A stretch of DNA of 64,000 bases from Bog-950 sp046329495. GTDB lineage: Bacteria; Bacteroidota; Bacteroidia; Chitinophagales; LD1. The translations under genes were made by a program, and so were the position numbers. This document shows positions 51,443 to 60,365 of this stretch, piece after piece; the first letter of the stretch is position 1; each line of letters begins with the position of its first letter. The notes under the pieces were generated by a model. That model saw only the letters and a list, made by a program, of their open reading frames with translations. It made no database searches and was not told the DNA's origin. The stretch covers positions 248,001 to 312,000 of the forward strand of contig JAXLUO010000002.1 in the NCBI GenBank assembly GCA_046329495.1. Reading direction: 5' to 3'.

Positions 51443-52897
51443 CTATTTCAGGTTATGGAAGAGGCTGCGATAGAATGTGATTGTTTCCATGAAGGCCTGC
51501 TCACCAATGCGTTCGTTAATACCATGTATGCTACCCACCTGGTCCTTATCGAACCGGCACGGGAAGAAACGATACGTGTTCTCCGTTATATCCTGAAAGT
51601 GTTTAGAGTCCGTACTACCCAACATTAAAAAAGGTGCCACCATGGCATCCGGGAACACCTCTGCCGCTGTTTGCTGTAATAACTTAAACCCATAACTATC
51701 CGAACTGCTGTTTTTGCTTGGTTCGTACAACTCGCCGGCCTTAATAACCACCGAAGTATCATCAATTAATTTGGTAATGCGTGCAAGCACGTCTTTCGTG
51801 GTTTCATCGTTCAACACCCTGAAGTTAACCTTTGCACTTACCAGGGTAGGGATGACGTTCTCCTTTAAACCTGCATTAATAACCGTGGTTACATTGGTAG
51901 TACGCAGCAGTGCCGAGCCTTCCGGCGACTTTTCGTATTCACGCATTATTACCGGGCTAAAGAACCAACGATTGGCGAAAACGGTCTTTAATGGGAAAGG
52001 CATTTCAGGACCAATGAAGTTCAAAAACTCTTCTACGGGCTCTACCACCCTCCCCTTCTCAGGATTATCATGTATACGCGTGAGGGCCGCCATTAAAACA
52101 TCCAGTGCGGTTTTCTTTGCAGGGCGGCTGCTGTGCCCGCCGGGTTTATTCACGGTAAGCTCCAATGTAACATAGCCTTTTTCGGCAGTGCCGATAAGAG
52201 CTACAGGTTTGCTCATATGCGGCACCATACCACTGCTTACAAATCCACCTTCATCCACATAAAACTCAAAGCTTATATGTTGTTGGCGAAAATAATCAGC
52301 AATACGGGCTGCACCTAAGTTACCGCCCACCTCTTCATCGCTACCGAAAGCAAAGTAGATAGTGCGCTCAGGCACCACATTAGCCGCTACATCTGCTTTC
52401 AATGCTTCCAGCAGGGCAATTAAACTGCCTTTATCATCTAAGGTGCCGCGGCCCCAGATAAAGCCATCAGCCCTTTCTCCGCTAAAAGGTGCATGCAGCC
52501 ATTTATCTCTGGTTGATTCCTCTACCGGAACTACATCCAGATGCGCATAAAAGATAACCGGTTTAGCACTTGTATTCTTACCCTGCCACTTCAGCAACAA
52601 GCTTCTGCCTGCTATAACCGTATCTTCCAGTTGTTCAAGCACCGGCGCATAGGTGTTATGAAGAAAGCGGAAGAACGAATCGTACTCGGCACGGTTCAAA
52701 AGCGCAGTATCATCGTACGATACAGTTTGGATCCTGACAGCCTGTGTCAAGTGGTTCAATGCTTCCTCATCTAACTTAATAACAGCAGGTGGCTTGTTCG
52801 ACTGTACCTGCCTGCCTTTATAAGCAGCTGTTTTTACGGCCATTACTGCCGCCAGTACAAGCAACAGCAAAAGCACAGCGAGTAATACTTTTTTCAT
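51443..52897 (-). CDS. M20-family zinc peptidase, membrane-anchored (PM20D1-like)
   Basis: 484 residues from the ATG at 52897 (MKKVLLAVLLLLLVLAAVMA), giving an N-terminal anchor or signal; the TTG at 52930 is rejected. The two-metal site of M20 peptidases is visible: His119 and Asp121 in FYAHLDVVPVEE, Asp154 in WGRGTLDDKGS, and Glu188/Glu189 in GSDEEVGGN; MLGSTDSKHF near the C-terminus carries the late His. The dimerisation domain lies between (about 255-385). Relatives include carboxypeptidase S and PM20D1, which hydrolyse peptides or N-acyl amino acids. Substrate unknown. A role in periplasmic peptide breakdown is likely. Confidence 0.9.
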   Translation of the reverse strand: MKKVLLAVLLLLLVLAAVMAVKTAAYKGRQVQSNKPPAVIKLDEEALNHLTQAVRIQTVSYDDTALLNRAEYDSFFRFLHNTYAPVLEQLEDTVIAGRSLLLKWQGKNTSAKPVIFYAHLDVVPVEESTRDKWLHAPFSGERADGFIWGRGTLDDKGSLIALLEALKADVAANVVPERTIYFAFGSDEEVGGNLGAARIADYFRQQHISFEFYVDEGGFVSSGMVPHMSKPVALIGTAEKGYVTLELTVNKPGGHSSRPAKKTALDVLMAALTRIHDNPEKGRVVEPVEEFLNFIGPEMPFPLKTVFANRWFFSPVIMREYEKSPEGSALLRTTNVTTVINAGLKENVIPTLVSAKVNFRVLNDETTKDVLARITKLIDDTSVVIKAGELYEPSKNSSSDSYGFKLLQQTAAEVFPDAMVAPFLMLGSTDSKHFQDITENTYRFFPCRFDKDQVGSIHGINERIGEQAFMETITFYRSLFHNLK

Positions 52898-52976
52898 CAA
52901 TAGGGGGTTTGTGCTACAAAGTAAAAACAAACAAGGAAAAACAGTAAGCCCAGTGTTTCTAATTGCTACACAAACT

Positions 52977-55900
52977 TTAATTAACCCTGCGCCAGAAAAT
53001 TACGGCCTGGTTAACAGGGCGTGTTTCGTTGCTGTTATTACCGCTGGTTACTGCACCGGCGCTAAAGCTAAACGTATGCGTATGGTCGGGCACGGTATGC
53101 GTATGTGCACCTGCTGTTGAAGTGGCACGTTGCTTAATAAAGTGTCGGTGCGCATACATATTAACTGAGTGACTATGGTTACCATCGGTTGAGATGGAAT
53201 GCGTATGCCACAAACACCCGTCGATCATACGACCCATAAAGTTACCGGCGGTGTATTTGCCGTTCCAGCCATTGCCGCATGTAGTAGCATCATCGTCTGT
53301 CCACCCTGCGGCCTTGCAGTTGTCGGATAAATTATCATCAAACGGAATATATACGTTACCCGGACCATTATTCGGACTACCTGTGCTACCGCCGTGGTTG
53401 TGCGAACCGGCTGCAGTTGTTCCAAGTGTGGTATACTCCTGGCTTGGGTTACCGGTAGTACCGGGATTACCTCCCCACCAAAATGCCCAATCGCTTAGTG
53501 TATTGCCGTTGCCATCTCCGTTGCCTGCCGAGGTAGTGTAATCGCGGCTATCGTCATTACTCCACCAACCGCCCCAGTTGTGACTATGGTCGCCTGCTGA
53601 GCTGGTGGTTAAGGTGCCTGAACTATTAAGCGTACCGGTAACGGCGTGCGTATGGTCCTGGAAGGCATGTTGCTGTACGGTACCTGTCAGGTTAGAGCCA
53701 CTCAGCACATTCGCTGCCCCCCCCCGTGCGCGGATAAATTCACCGTTGTTTATATCGGTGTATACCCAGTTAGTGCAGGGATAAATGGTGTTGGGGTTTG
53801 CTGCATTATACCACTGTATGTAAGTAGCACCAATTGGTGGTGTATTTACATTTTGCCAGCAGGTACCGTTAAATACTTCTACTGCACCCAGCGTTGTATT
53901 AAAACGAATTGAACCAATTGGCGCTCCGGCAGGTTGTTGCGCCGTACTGCCATTTGGCAAACCAATGGCACTGGTACTATTCACTTCGAACGATACTACG
54001 GGTGTGGTGGTATTCAACCCTACATTGCTGCCGCTTTGGAACAATATGGAGTTACACATATCGGTTGGCGAAGTAAACATGGTAACATACCCGCTGGCAG
54101 CACTTGCACAAATAGTACCGGGGCCTGTAGCACCCACCGAACCTGTAGGGCCGGTAATACCCTGCAACCCTGTAGCACCTGTTGCACCGGTGCCTCCGGT
54201 GGCTCCTGTATTGCCTGTGGCACCTGTAATACCCTGTATACCTGTTGCACCCGTAATACCTTGTATGCCTTGCGGACCTGTATCACCTGTTGCGCCGGTA
54301 GACCCTGTATTTCCCTGCGGGCCTGTAATGCCTTGTATACCTTGTGCGCCTGTGTCGCCGGTTGCACCGGTTACACCTTGCATACCTGTAGCGCCGGTTG
54401 CGCCTGTAATACCCTGTATGCCTTGCGGACCTGTATCACCCGTATTACCGGTTGCACCGGTAGGCCCTGTATTTCCCTGCGGGCCCGTAACACCCTGTGC
54501 ACCTGTTGCGCCTGTGGCTCCTTGTTGTCCGGTAGCTCCTGTTATGCCTTGCAGACCTTGAATACCCTGAGGACCTTGCGGGCCTGTTGCACCATCTAAT
54601 CCATTAGCACCTGTGGGGCCTTGCGCACCTGCAACACCTTGTGGACCTTGAATACCCTGAGGACCTTGTGGGCCTGTTGCGCCATCTAATCCGTTAGCAC
54701 CTGTTGGGCCTTGCGCACCTACAACACCTTGGGGACCTTGAATACCCTGAGGACCTTGCGGGCCGGTGGCACCATCTAAACCATTAGCACCTGTGGGGCC
54801 TTGCGCACCTGCAACACCTTGCGGGCCCTGAATACCCTGAGGACCTTGTGGACCCGTTGCACCGTCTAATCCGTTTGCACCAGTAGGGCCTTGCGGGCCT
54901 GCAACACCTTGCGGGCCTTGCGGGCCTGTTGCGCCATCTAATCCATTAGCACCAGTGGGGCCTTGCGCACCTGCAACCCCTTGTGGACCTTGAATACCCT
55001 GAGGACCTTGCGGGCCTGTTGCACCATCTAATCCATTAGCACCAGTGGGGCCTTGCGCACCTGCAACACCTTGCGGGCCTTGAATACCCTGAGGACCTTG
55101 TGGACCCGTTACACCATCTAATCCATTAGCACCGGTTGGACCTGCAACACCTTGTGGGCCTTGTAAGCCTTGTGGCCCCTGGGGCCCTGTTGCTCCATCT
55201 AACCCATTTGCACCGGTAGGGCCCTGAGGTCCCGCAACTCCTGCAGGACCTTGAATACCTGCTGCACCCTGCGGACCTGTATCACCTGTTGGTCCGGTTG
55301 CTCCACCCCCTACACCGGTTGGGCCGGTTGGGCCCGTAGGTCCTTGCAGACCAGTGGCACCCGTAGTACCGGGTGCGCCGGGCAAACCTGCCGCTCCGGT
55401 TGGGCCGGTTGCTCCATCCAAACCATTTGTGCCAGTGGCACCGGTTGCTCCGGTTGATCCTGCTATGCCTTGTGGTCCGGTATCCCCGGTAGCACCTGCC
55501 GGACCGGTATTACCTACTACACCTTGCGGACCCGTATCACCTGTTGGGCCTGTGGCTCCGCCCCCTGCACCAGCAGCACCTGTAGGGCCGGTTGGTCCTG
55601 TTGGGCCTTGTAGACCTTGTGCACCCGTATCACCTGTTGCACCCTGTACACCAGCCATACCTTGCGGGCCTGTATCGCCTGTTGGGCCTGTTGCTCCACC
55701 ACCAGCACCTGCTGCTCCTGTTGGGCCTGTAGGTCCAGTTGGGCCTTGTAAACCTTGCGCACCGGCATCACCGGTTGCACCTTGCACACCTGCAACACCT
55801 TGCGGACCGGTGTCGCCCGTAGGACCTGTAGCGCCACCACCGGAACCCGCGGCACCTGTTGGGCCCGTTGGTCCGGTTATACCTTGCATACCCTGTGGCC

Positions 55901-56639
55901 CGGTATCGCCGGTAGCGCCCTGCACACCTGCAATACCCTGAGGCCCGGTATCCCCGGTTGCACCTGTTATGCCCTGTAAGCCTTGCGGGCCGGTATCACC
56001 GGTTACACCTTGTGTACCTGCTATACCCTGCGGACCTGTATCGCCCGTTGGGCCTGTTGCGCCACCACCTGAACCCGCGGCGCCGGTTGGGCCGGTTGGG
56101 CCTTGTAAGCCCTGTGGGCCGGTATCGCCGGTTGCACCTTGTAAGCCAACTGCCCCTTGCGGACCCGTATCACCAGTTGCACCAGCATTACCTGTTGCAC
56201 CGGTAACACCCTGCAAACCTTGCGGGCCGGTGTTACCTGTAGGGCCGATGGCTCCTGCTAATCCTGTAGCACCGGTTGCTCCCGTATTGCCGGTAGGGCC
56301 GGTGGCACCAGCCACACCCTGTGAACCGGTGGCACCGGTGGCACCTGTAGCGCCTGTGGCTCCTGCTGTGCCATTACCTGCGCACAAGGAATTCCACTGG
56401 CCGTTATAGTAAAAATAACAGCCAACTGTAACATCATACACCAATAAACCGGGTGCCGGTGTGGCAATAGCCAGGCGATTGGCGGTAGTTAACCGAGGTG
56501 CCAGGAAACCTTTATTAGTAGAAGACAGATCCAATATAGCTGAAGGATCGGGGGTAGTGGTGCCGATACCGACATTACTTTGCGCTGCAAGTTGCATCAC
56601 ACATAGGCATAACAATACACTGAGTAGGGTATAACGCAT
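52977..56639 (-). CDS. Collagen-like secreted protein with phage-tail-collar-like C-terminus
   Basis: 1220 residues. A signal peptide (about 1-20, VMQLAAQS) leads into a short head (SNVGIGTTTPDPSAILDLSS, then GLLVYDVTVGCYFYYNGQWN) typical of Bacteroidota secreted fibre proteins. From about residue 90 to 841 lies an almost uninterrupted Gly-X-Y array of about 250 triplets (GPTGANGLDGATGPQGPQG type, rich in Thr, Ala, Pro and Gln), predicted to form a collagen triple helix. The C-terminal 380 residues contain QDHTHAVTG, DHSHNWGGWW, GSHNHGGSTG and end SNETRPVNQAVIFWRRVN, like phage tail collar/fibre tips, so they may trimerise and nucleate the helix. No T9SS sorting domain is seen; how it stays on or leaves the cell is unknown. 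Confidence 0.88.
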   Translation of the reverse strand: MRYTLLSVLLCLCVMQLAAQSNVGIGTTTPDPSAILDLSSTNKGFLAPRLTTANRLAIATPAPGLLVYDVTVGCYFYYNGQWNSLCAGNGTAGATGATGATGATGSQGVAGATGPTGNTGATGATGLAGAIGPTGNTGPQGLQGVTGATGNAGATGDTGPQGAVGLQGATGDTGPQGLQGPTGPTGAAGSGGGATGPTGDTGPQGIAGTQGVTGDTGPQGLQGITGATGDTGPQGIAGVQGATGDTGPQGMQGITGPTGPTGAAGSGGGATGPTGDTGPQGVAGVQGATGDAGAQGLQGPTGPTGPTGAAGAGGGATGPTGDTGPQGMAGVQGATGDTGAQGLQGPTGPTGPTGAAGAGGGATGPTGDTGPQGVVGNTGPAGATGDTGPQGIAGSTGATGATGTNGLDGATGPTGAAGLPGAPGTTGATGLQGPTGPTGPTGVGGGATGPTGDTGPQGAAGIQGPAGVAGPQGPTGANGLDGATGPQGPQGLQGPQGVAGPTGANGLDGVTGPQGPQGIQGPQGVAGAQGPTGANGLDGATGPQGPQGIQGPQGVAGAQGPTGANGLDGATGPQGPQGVAGPQGPTGANGLDGATGPQGPQGIQGPQGVAGAQGPTGANGLDGATGPQGPQGIQGPQGVVGAQGPTGANGLDGATGPQGPQGIQGPQGVAGAQGPTGANGLDGATGPQGPQGIQGLQGITGATGQQGATGATGAQGVTGPQGNTGPTGATGNTGDTGPQGIQGITGATGATGMQGVTGATGDTGAQGIQGITGPQGNTGSTGATGDTGPQGIQGITGATGIQGITGATGNTGATGGTGATGATGLQGITGPTGSVGATGPGTICASAASGYVTMFTSPTDMCNSILFQSGSNVGLNTTTPVVSFEVNSTSAIGLPNGSTAQQPAGAPIGSIRFNTTLGAVEVFNGTCWQNVNTPPIGATYIQWYNAANPNTIYPCTNWVYTDINNGEFIRARGGAANVLSGSNLTGTVQQHAFQDHTHAVTGTLNSSGTLTTSSAGDHSHNWGGWWSNDDSRDYTTSAGNGDGNGNTLSDWAFWWGGNPGTTGNPSQEYTTLGTTAAGSHNHGGSTGSPNNGPGNVYIPFDDNLSDNCKAAGWTDDDATTCGNGWNGKYTAGNFMGRMIDGCLWHTHSISTDGNHSHSVNMYAHRHFIKQRATSTAGAHTHTVPDHTHTFSFSAGAVTSGNNSNETRPVNQAVIFWRRVN
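54550..55250 (-). repeat. Tandem repeats of about 90 bp inside the collagen-like gene
   Basis: Eight copies of a roughly 30-residue block with the sequence GANGLDGATGPQGPQG and a variable GIQGPQGVAGAQ part are nearly identical. Longer, looser blocks (GATGPTGDTGPQG) lie upstream in the gene (higher coordinates, about 55.3-56.2 kb). The high DNA identity means copy number can change by slippage or recombination. Confidence 0.85.
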
Positions 56640-56710
56640 GGGTCGTATTTAGTTCTCAGGAAAGATGCCGAAGGTAAGCCATAGGCTGCAAGGCTGCTAA
56701 TTTTAAAGCG

Positions 56711-56746
56711 AAAAAAAGCCCCTCCTATTTTAAATTTCGGAAGGGC
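56711..56746 (-). terminator. Intrinsic terminator of the gene ending at 56791
   Basis: On the minus strand the stem CCCTTCC / GGAGGGG is followed by CTTTTTTT (A-run at 56711-56717 on the plus strand). It lies between the stop of the membrane protein gene and the start of the collagen-like gene. Confidence 0.7.
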
Positions 56747-56790
56747 CGGGGCCGGGTTAGCAACCTGTTCGATACATATTATTAATTTCA

Positions 56791-57300
56791 CTATTCGTTT
56801 TGCTTTTGCTCTTTCCCTATTTCCGATAACTTTTTGTAAACGGTATGCGTTTTAGGCAAAGCAGCTCGTGAGAACCGGCGCACGTTTAAATCGTACTCCT
56901 CTTCCACTGCCACCAGCGAATCGCCATCAAGTGCTTCATCCAGTTGGGCCACCTGTGGTGTTAGGTCTACCTCCTCTGCCTCGTTGATAATTGGTGCAGG
57001 TTCTTTCTGATCGGCTAACTCTTCGTCGGAAATTATCTGTTGCTTCTCTTCCTTTTGCTTGTGCTTTGTTTCCGTTTTTGCAACCGATGCAACCGGGCTT
57101 GATTCCTCCACCGGCTCGGTAGTTATTAAGGCCGCTGTATGCGGTGCGCAGGTTTGTACTGCGGGCTTTATTGGCAACTCATCTTCCTGAGAATAGATTT
57201 TATCAATCTCGCCACTGCGGAACATCTTTACAAAATCGCTAAGGCCGGCGCCGACGGCGAGTAACATCAGGCCCAGACTAACATGCAGGATGGTTTTCAT
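56791..57300 (-). CDS. Membrane-anchored acidic protein of unknown function
   Basis: 169 residues. One N-terminal hydrophobic helix (about 4-22, ILHVSLGLMLLAVGAGLSDF) is followed by a mostly disordered, acidic segment with alternating Lys/Glu clusters (KTETKHKQKEEKQQ) and a short ordered end (NVRRFSRAALPKTHTVYKKL). I do not recognise the family and no catalytic motif is visible. A single pass with a long charged tail suggests a scaffold or regulatory membrane protein. The DUF2306 gene ends 25 bp upstream on the same strand, so the two may be an operon. Confidence 0.6.
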   Translation of the reverse strand: MKTILHVSLGLMLLAVGAGLSDFVKMFRSGEIDKIYSQEDELPIKPAVQTCAPHTAALITTEPVEESSPVASVAKTETKHKQKEEKQQIISDEELADQKEPAPIINEAEEVDLTPQVAQLDEALDGDSLVAVEEEYDLNVRRFSRAALPKTHTVYKKLSEIGKEQKQNE

Positions 57301-57325
57301 TGTATCAGTTTTATGGTTTATTGAA

Positions 57326-58006
57326 TTATTGACTTAGTTGAAACGATTGCAGATAGTTGCTGCTTTTGCGATAGATGAAATACTCCGCAATCAGCATATT
57401 GCCTATTACGCTGATCCAAAGGCTAATGGCGTAATTCTCGAAGTGGTTCATCCCCGTTAAAAAGAACAAGATGTGATATACCCGGAACGACACTGCCGTT
57501 AATGCCATGGCGTACGAGCGCATCATCCAAATGGAATGGCCTAATACGTTACGGTTCTTAATGGTCTCCAATCCCTTGTAGGTTGTTAGAAACCAAAAGA
57601 TAGCCATAAACAAAAAGCAGGCTTTCTCCCAATAGCTGCCCTTGGCAAAAAAGGCCATGTAAAAGCCTGTTGGTGCGCCGATCCACAATACTACCAGCAC
57701 ATAAATTTTGCCGGCATACACGTGTATGGCTTTACGCTTGCGCAGGATGTAACTTGAGAACTGCGTTAATGCCGTGATGATGCAAAATGCACCGGCTGCA
57801 ATGTGCAGGTAAAAGCTCCACTTATAAACCGGGTTTACAAAAAGCTTAATGCGTTCCTGTATAAAGTCAAACTGCGGACTGAAGTTGAAATACGGCAGTG
57901 TATTATATACCAATAGCAGACTAAAGATTGCAATTGGCACCCAAAACAATACCTGCATACTAAAGCGCATGGCTTGCTGCAGGGTGGTAACACGGGCGGT
58001 ATTCAT
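57326..58006 (-). CDS. DUF2306-type integral membrane protein
   Basis: 226 residues from the ATG at 58006 (MNTARVTTLQQAMRF); the longer start at 58051 adds 15 improbable residues. About six to seven membrane helices. WSFYLHIAAGAFCIITALTQ, RKRKAIHVYAGKIYVLVVLW and NVLGHSIWMMRSYAMALTAV hold the conserved His residues of the DUF2306 family, which look like haem or metal ligands, although the function is not known. The C-terminal end is basic. It is followed 25 bp downstream by the acidic membrane protein gene. Confidence 0.8.
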   Translation of the reverse strand: MNTARVTTLQQAMRFSMQVLFWVPIAIFSLLLVYNTLPYFNFSPQFDFIQERIKLFVNPVYKWSFYLHIAAGAFCIITALTQFSSYILRKRKAIHVYAGKIYVLVVLWIGAPTGFYMAFFAKGSYWEKACFLFMAIFWFLTTYKGLETIKNRNVLGHSIWMMRSYAMALTAVSFRVYHILFFLTGMNHFENYAISLWISVIGNMLIAEYFIYRKSSNYLQSFQLSQ

Positions 58007-58087
58007 GGCGGGTGGTTTGCATACAGGATGCACGAACCGCGCCAAATGCACAAAGCAATAACCTCTAAAATCCCAAAAGGATGTTAA

Positions 58088-58720
58088 TTAGAAATTGCAG
58101 ATACCCACCCTTGTGCCGGTAAACTGATTGGCTTCCATTTCGGTGAGGATAAAATCGGCCAGATCGCCGGTTTTTATCTCGAATTCTCCTTCGGGTTTGT
58201 AGTCCTTTTTAACCCGGTAAGCGCCACTACGGTTACCATCCACGATGTTCGGACAGCAGATGAAGGTCCAGTCCAGGTTGGTTTCGCGCAACACCTTGTA
58301 AACCTTGTTGTGCCCCTCTCCTACGTTCTTGTATTCGGCGGGGTAATCGGGTTTGTCCAGCAACTGCATGGTTTCGTTCATTTGTAACACACCTAAACCG
58401 CCTACTGCCAGTACGCGCTTGATGCCGTGCTTTTGCATGGCATCTACAAACAGTTTCATGGCATCGCTCATCAGGTTTACGGCGTCGCCGGTAATGTCGT
58501 TAGTGCCGAGGGTAGAGATTACCACCTCCTGCCCGGCAATGGCTTGTTCCACCTGGCTTTGGTTATAGACGTCCCCTTTAATAGTTGTGAGGTTCGGATG
58601 GTTGATTTCCAGCGCATGGTTGTGAACAAAGGCCGTTACCTGATGCCCTGCTTCCAGCGCATAGGCTACTACCATTTTACCTGTGCGGCCAGCCGCCCCA
58701 AAAACAACTATCTTTTTCAT
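58088..58720 (-). CDS. NAD(P)-binding atypical short-chain dehydrogenase (NmrA/SDR-a5-like)
   Basis: 210-residue cytosolic Rossmann protein. The N-terminus KKIVVFGAAGRTGKMVVAYA carries the GxxGxxG dinucleotide loop (about 8-13). NLTTIKGDVYNQSQVEQAIA and VVISTLGTND follow the usual pattern of NAD(P)H-binding epimerase-like proteins, and RVLAVGGLGVLQMN is the family's third strand. The classic Tyr-x-x-x-Lys catalytic pair is not evident, so it may act on quinones or flavins or serve as a redox sensor rather than as a classical SDR. It ends 81 bp upstream of the DUF2306 start on the same strand. Confidence 0.82.
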   Translation of the reverse strand: MKKIVVFGAAGRTGKMVVAYALEAGHQVTAFVHNHALEINHPNLTTIKGDVYNQSQVEQAIAGQEVVISTLGTNDITGDAVNLMSDAMKLFVDAMQKHGIKRVLAVGGLGVLQMNETMQLLDKPDYPAEYKNVGEGHNKVYKVLRETNLDWTFICCPNIVDGNRSGAYRVKKDYKPEGEFEIKTGDLADFILTEMEANQFTGTRVGICNF

Positions 58721-58896
58721 CCCTTTTTAATTGTTGGGTAAATGTAGAAAAGGAAAGCTAATGGAAGGTTGGAGGAATCTTTTCACACAAAGGCACTAAG
58801 AAGAATACAAATGGAACGCTGATTAGGCTGCTGATTATGATAGAGTATGACCACACTTTACACTCCTTTACACTTTTTCTCTAAGTAGCCTTTTCG

Positions 58897-59165
58897 AACT
58901 TTACACTCCTTTACACTTTTTGCGCAAGTCGATGGCTTAGCGGATAGGCTTTGATTGGGAATGCTTGGGATTGATAGGAAATGATTGGTTGTACGCATAT
59001 ACCTATCAACCCTATCATGCCGGGTTAAACTGTTCCGGTTCGCTTTGGGGCATACCCCTCCCTTTGTGCTTTTTGCGGTTTAGTGGTTTCAATTGGTATG
59101 TCAAAGAACTTGACCAGTGTAAAGATATAACAAAAGACGTTTTGTTTCAAATTTTATTTCTTAAA
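58897..59165 (-). repeat. Dispersed element of about 275 bp, copy 2
   Basis: Second copy of 14655-14933 in the same strand orientation. Conserved landmarks: TTTTAAGAAATAAAAT at the 5' side, TATCTTTA (-7-like), GTTCTTTGACATACC, GGTATGCCC, a 34-bp identical core (59024 down to 58991) and the TTTACACTCC-TTTACACTTT end, which is repeated once more at 58856. The start ATG of copy 1 is not kept and the N-terminal frame shifts, but the last 38 codons stay open with the same stop. The remaining gene-free sequence from 58721 to 59268 shows nothing else I can name. Confidence 0.6.
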
Positions 59166-59268
59166 AAAATAAATTGGCGGTACACCGTATTGCCCGGGAG
59201 CGTGGTCACTCAAAACTCATCGCTCAAAACCCGTAACTCTAACTCCTTTGATTACCTTTAGGCTTGTA

Positions 59269-59760
59269 ATGGATAACCTGTTTACTACTTCTTTTAACAC
59301 CCCGCTGGGTTACTTACAGGTAACCGGTACTGCCGAGTTTATTACCTCGGTGTGGTTTGTTGAGGAGCCAAAGCCGGACAGCACAGCCGGATTACCGGAG
59401 GTGATTACGAATTGCGTAAAGGAGTTACAGGAGTATTTTGAAGGAAACCGGCAGGTCTTTAGTGTTCCTATCGGCACCGAGGGAACGGAATTTCAGCGCC
59501 GCGTATGGCACGAACTGGAATTGATACCTTTTGGCGAAACCTGTAGTTACCTGGATATAGCCCGTAAACTGAATGACGAAAACTCCACCCGCGCCGTAGG
59601 TACGGCTAATGGTAAAAACCCTATCGCTATTATTTTACCCTGCCACCGTGTTATAGGCGAAAACGGTAAGCTAACCGGTTATGCAGGCGGCATGTGGCGC
59701 AAAAGCTGGCTGCTGGAACATGAAGGGAAAGTAAGCGGCAAACGCCTCAGTTTATTTTAA
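59269..59760 (+). CDS. Methylated-DNA-[protein]-cysteine S-methyltransferase
   Basis: 163-residue suicide DNA-repair protein that removes the methyl group from O6-methylguanine (and O4-methylthymine) onto its own cysteine. The start ATG at 59269 gives MDNLFTTSFNTPLG; the TTG at 59248 is rejected. Features: TEFQRRVWHELELIPFGETC (about 73-92), the DNA-binding helix with RAVGTANGKNPIAI (Arg finger and Asn), and the active site IILPCHRVIG with acceptor Cys125. The C-terminal GYAGGMWRKSWLLEHE is typical. It ends tail-to-tail, overlapping the stop of the DUF985 gene. The preceding intergenic region holds repeat copy 2. Confidence 0.93.
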   Translation: MDNLFTTSFNTPLGYLQVTGTAEFITSVWFVEEPKPDSTAGLPEVITNCVKELQEYFEGNRQVFSVPIGTEGTEFQRRVWHELELIPFGETCSYLDIARKLNDENSTRAVGTANGKNPIAIILPCHRVIGENGKLTGYAGGMWRKSWLLEHEGKVSGKRLSLF

Positions 59761-60260
59761 CGGCAAAGTTTACGGATCAATTGTTCGTGTGCGGGAAACT
59801 CCGCCGCTAATTTGTTTTTATCTGCTAATTCAAAATCAGCAAAATCGAAACCCGGTGCTACGGTGCAACCTACCAGACTAAAGGTATGCGGCTTTGCCGG
59901 TTTACTGGCAAACCAACAACCTGCTTTCACTACCGCTTGAAATACCTCCCCTTCCGCCGGGTTATTTCCTACACGTATTATCTCCAGCGAACCGTCAGGC
60001 TGCAACACATATACATCCAGCGGACCGCCATAATAAAAGTGCCATACCTCATCACTCTTAATTCGATGGAATGCTGAGAAGTGATGGTGTTCCAATAAAA
60101 AATAAATCGCGGTAGATACAGCACGTTCGCCCCCGAAACGGGTTGGTAAACCTGTTGCCGGTATTATGTCTGCACTGCGGTAAGTTTCTTTATACCAGCC
60201 ACCCTCGGGGTGTGGTAGCATTTGTAATTGCTCAACAAAAAAGGTGGCATTGTAACTCAT
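59757..60260 (-). CDS. DUF985-type cupin protein
   Basis: 167 residues forming a small beta-barrel. LQMLPHPEGGWYKETYRSAD (about 12-31) opens the family pattern, then STAIYFLLEHHHFSAFHRIK, SDEVWHFYYGGPLDVYVLQ with the HFY/G cupin positions, and VVKAGCWFASKPAKPHTFSL, VGCTVAPGFDFADFEL. DUF985 proteins have a cupin fold; metal ligands (His, Glu) are plausible, but the activity is not established. The gene is single: the sprB-like adhesin upstream on the same strand ends with its own terminator at 60312-60344. Confidence 0.87.
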   Translation of the reverse strand: MSYNATFFVEQLQMLPHPEGGWYKETYRSADIIPATGLPTRFGGERAVSTAIYFLLEHHHFSAFHRIKSDEVWHFYYGGPLDVYVLQPDGSLEIIRVGNNPAEGEVFQAVVKAGCWFASKPAKPHTFSLVGCTVAPGFDFADFELADKNKLAAEFPAHEQLIRKLCR

Positions 60261-60311
60261 ACGCTTGCTTGAATTGGATACCGAATATGGAAAGACTACC
60301 GCACAAGTAAA

Positions 60312-60344
60312 ATAAAAAAGGCGCTCCCTAAAAGGAACGCCTTT
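60312..60344 (-). terminator. Intrinsic terminator of the right-edge adhesin gene
   Basis: On the minus strand the stem AAAGGCGTTCC / GGAGCGCCTTT (one G-U) with loop TTTTAG is followed by TTTTTTATTT, 22 bp after the adhesin stop codon. Confidence 0.85.
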
Positions 60345-60365
60345 GTGTATCTAATTGAAGTTATG

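Noticed and set aside
54550..55250. CRISPR-like regular repeats
   Set aside because: Units are about 90 bp, lie inside a coding frame, have no unique spacers, and no cas genes are near.
53934..56409. Long open frames opposite the collagen-like gene with Pro/Val- or Cys/Thr-rich translations
   Set aside because: They mirror the Gly-X-Y codon pattern; there are no signal sequences, domains or starts of their own.
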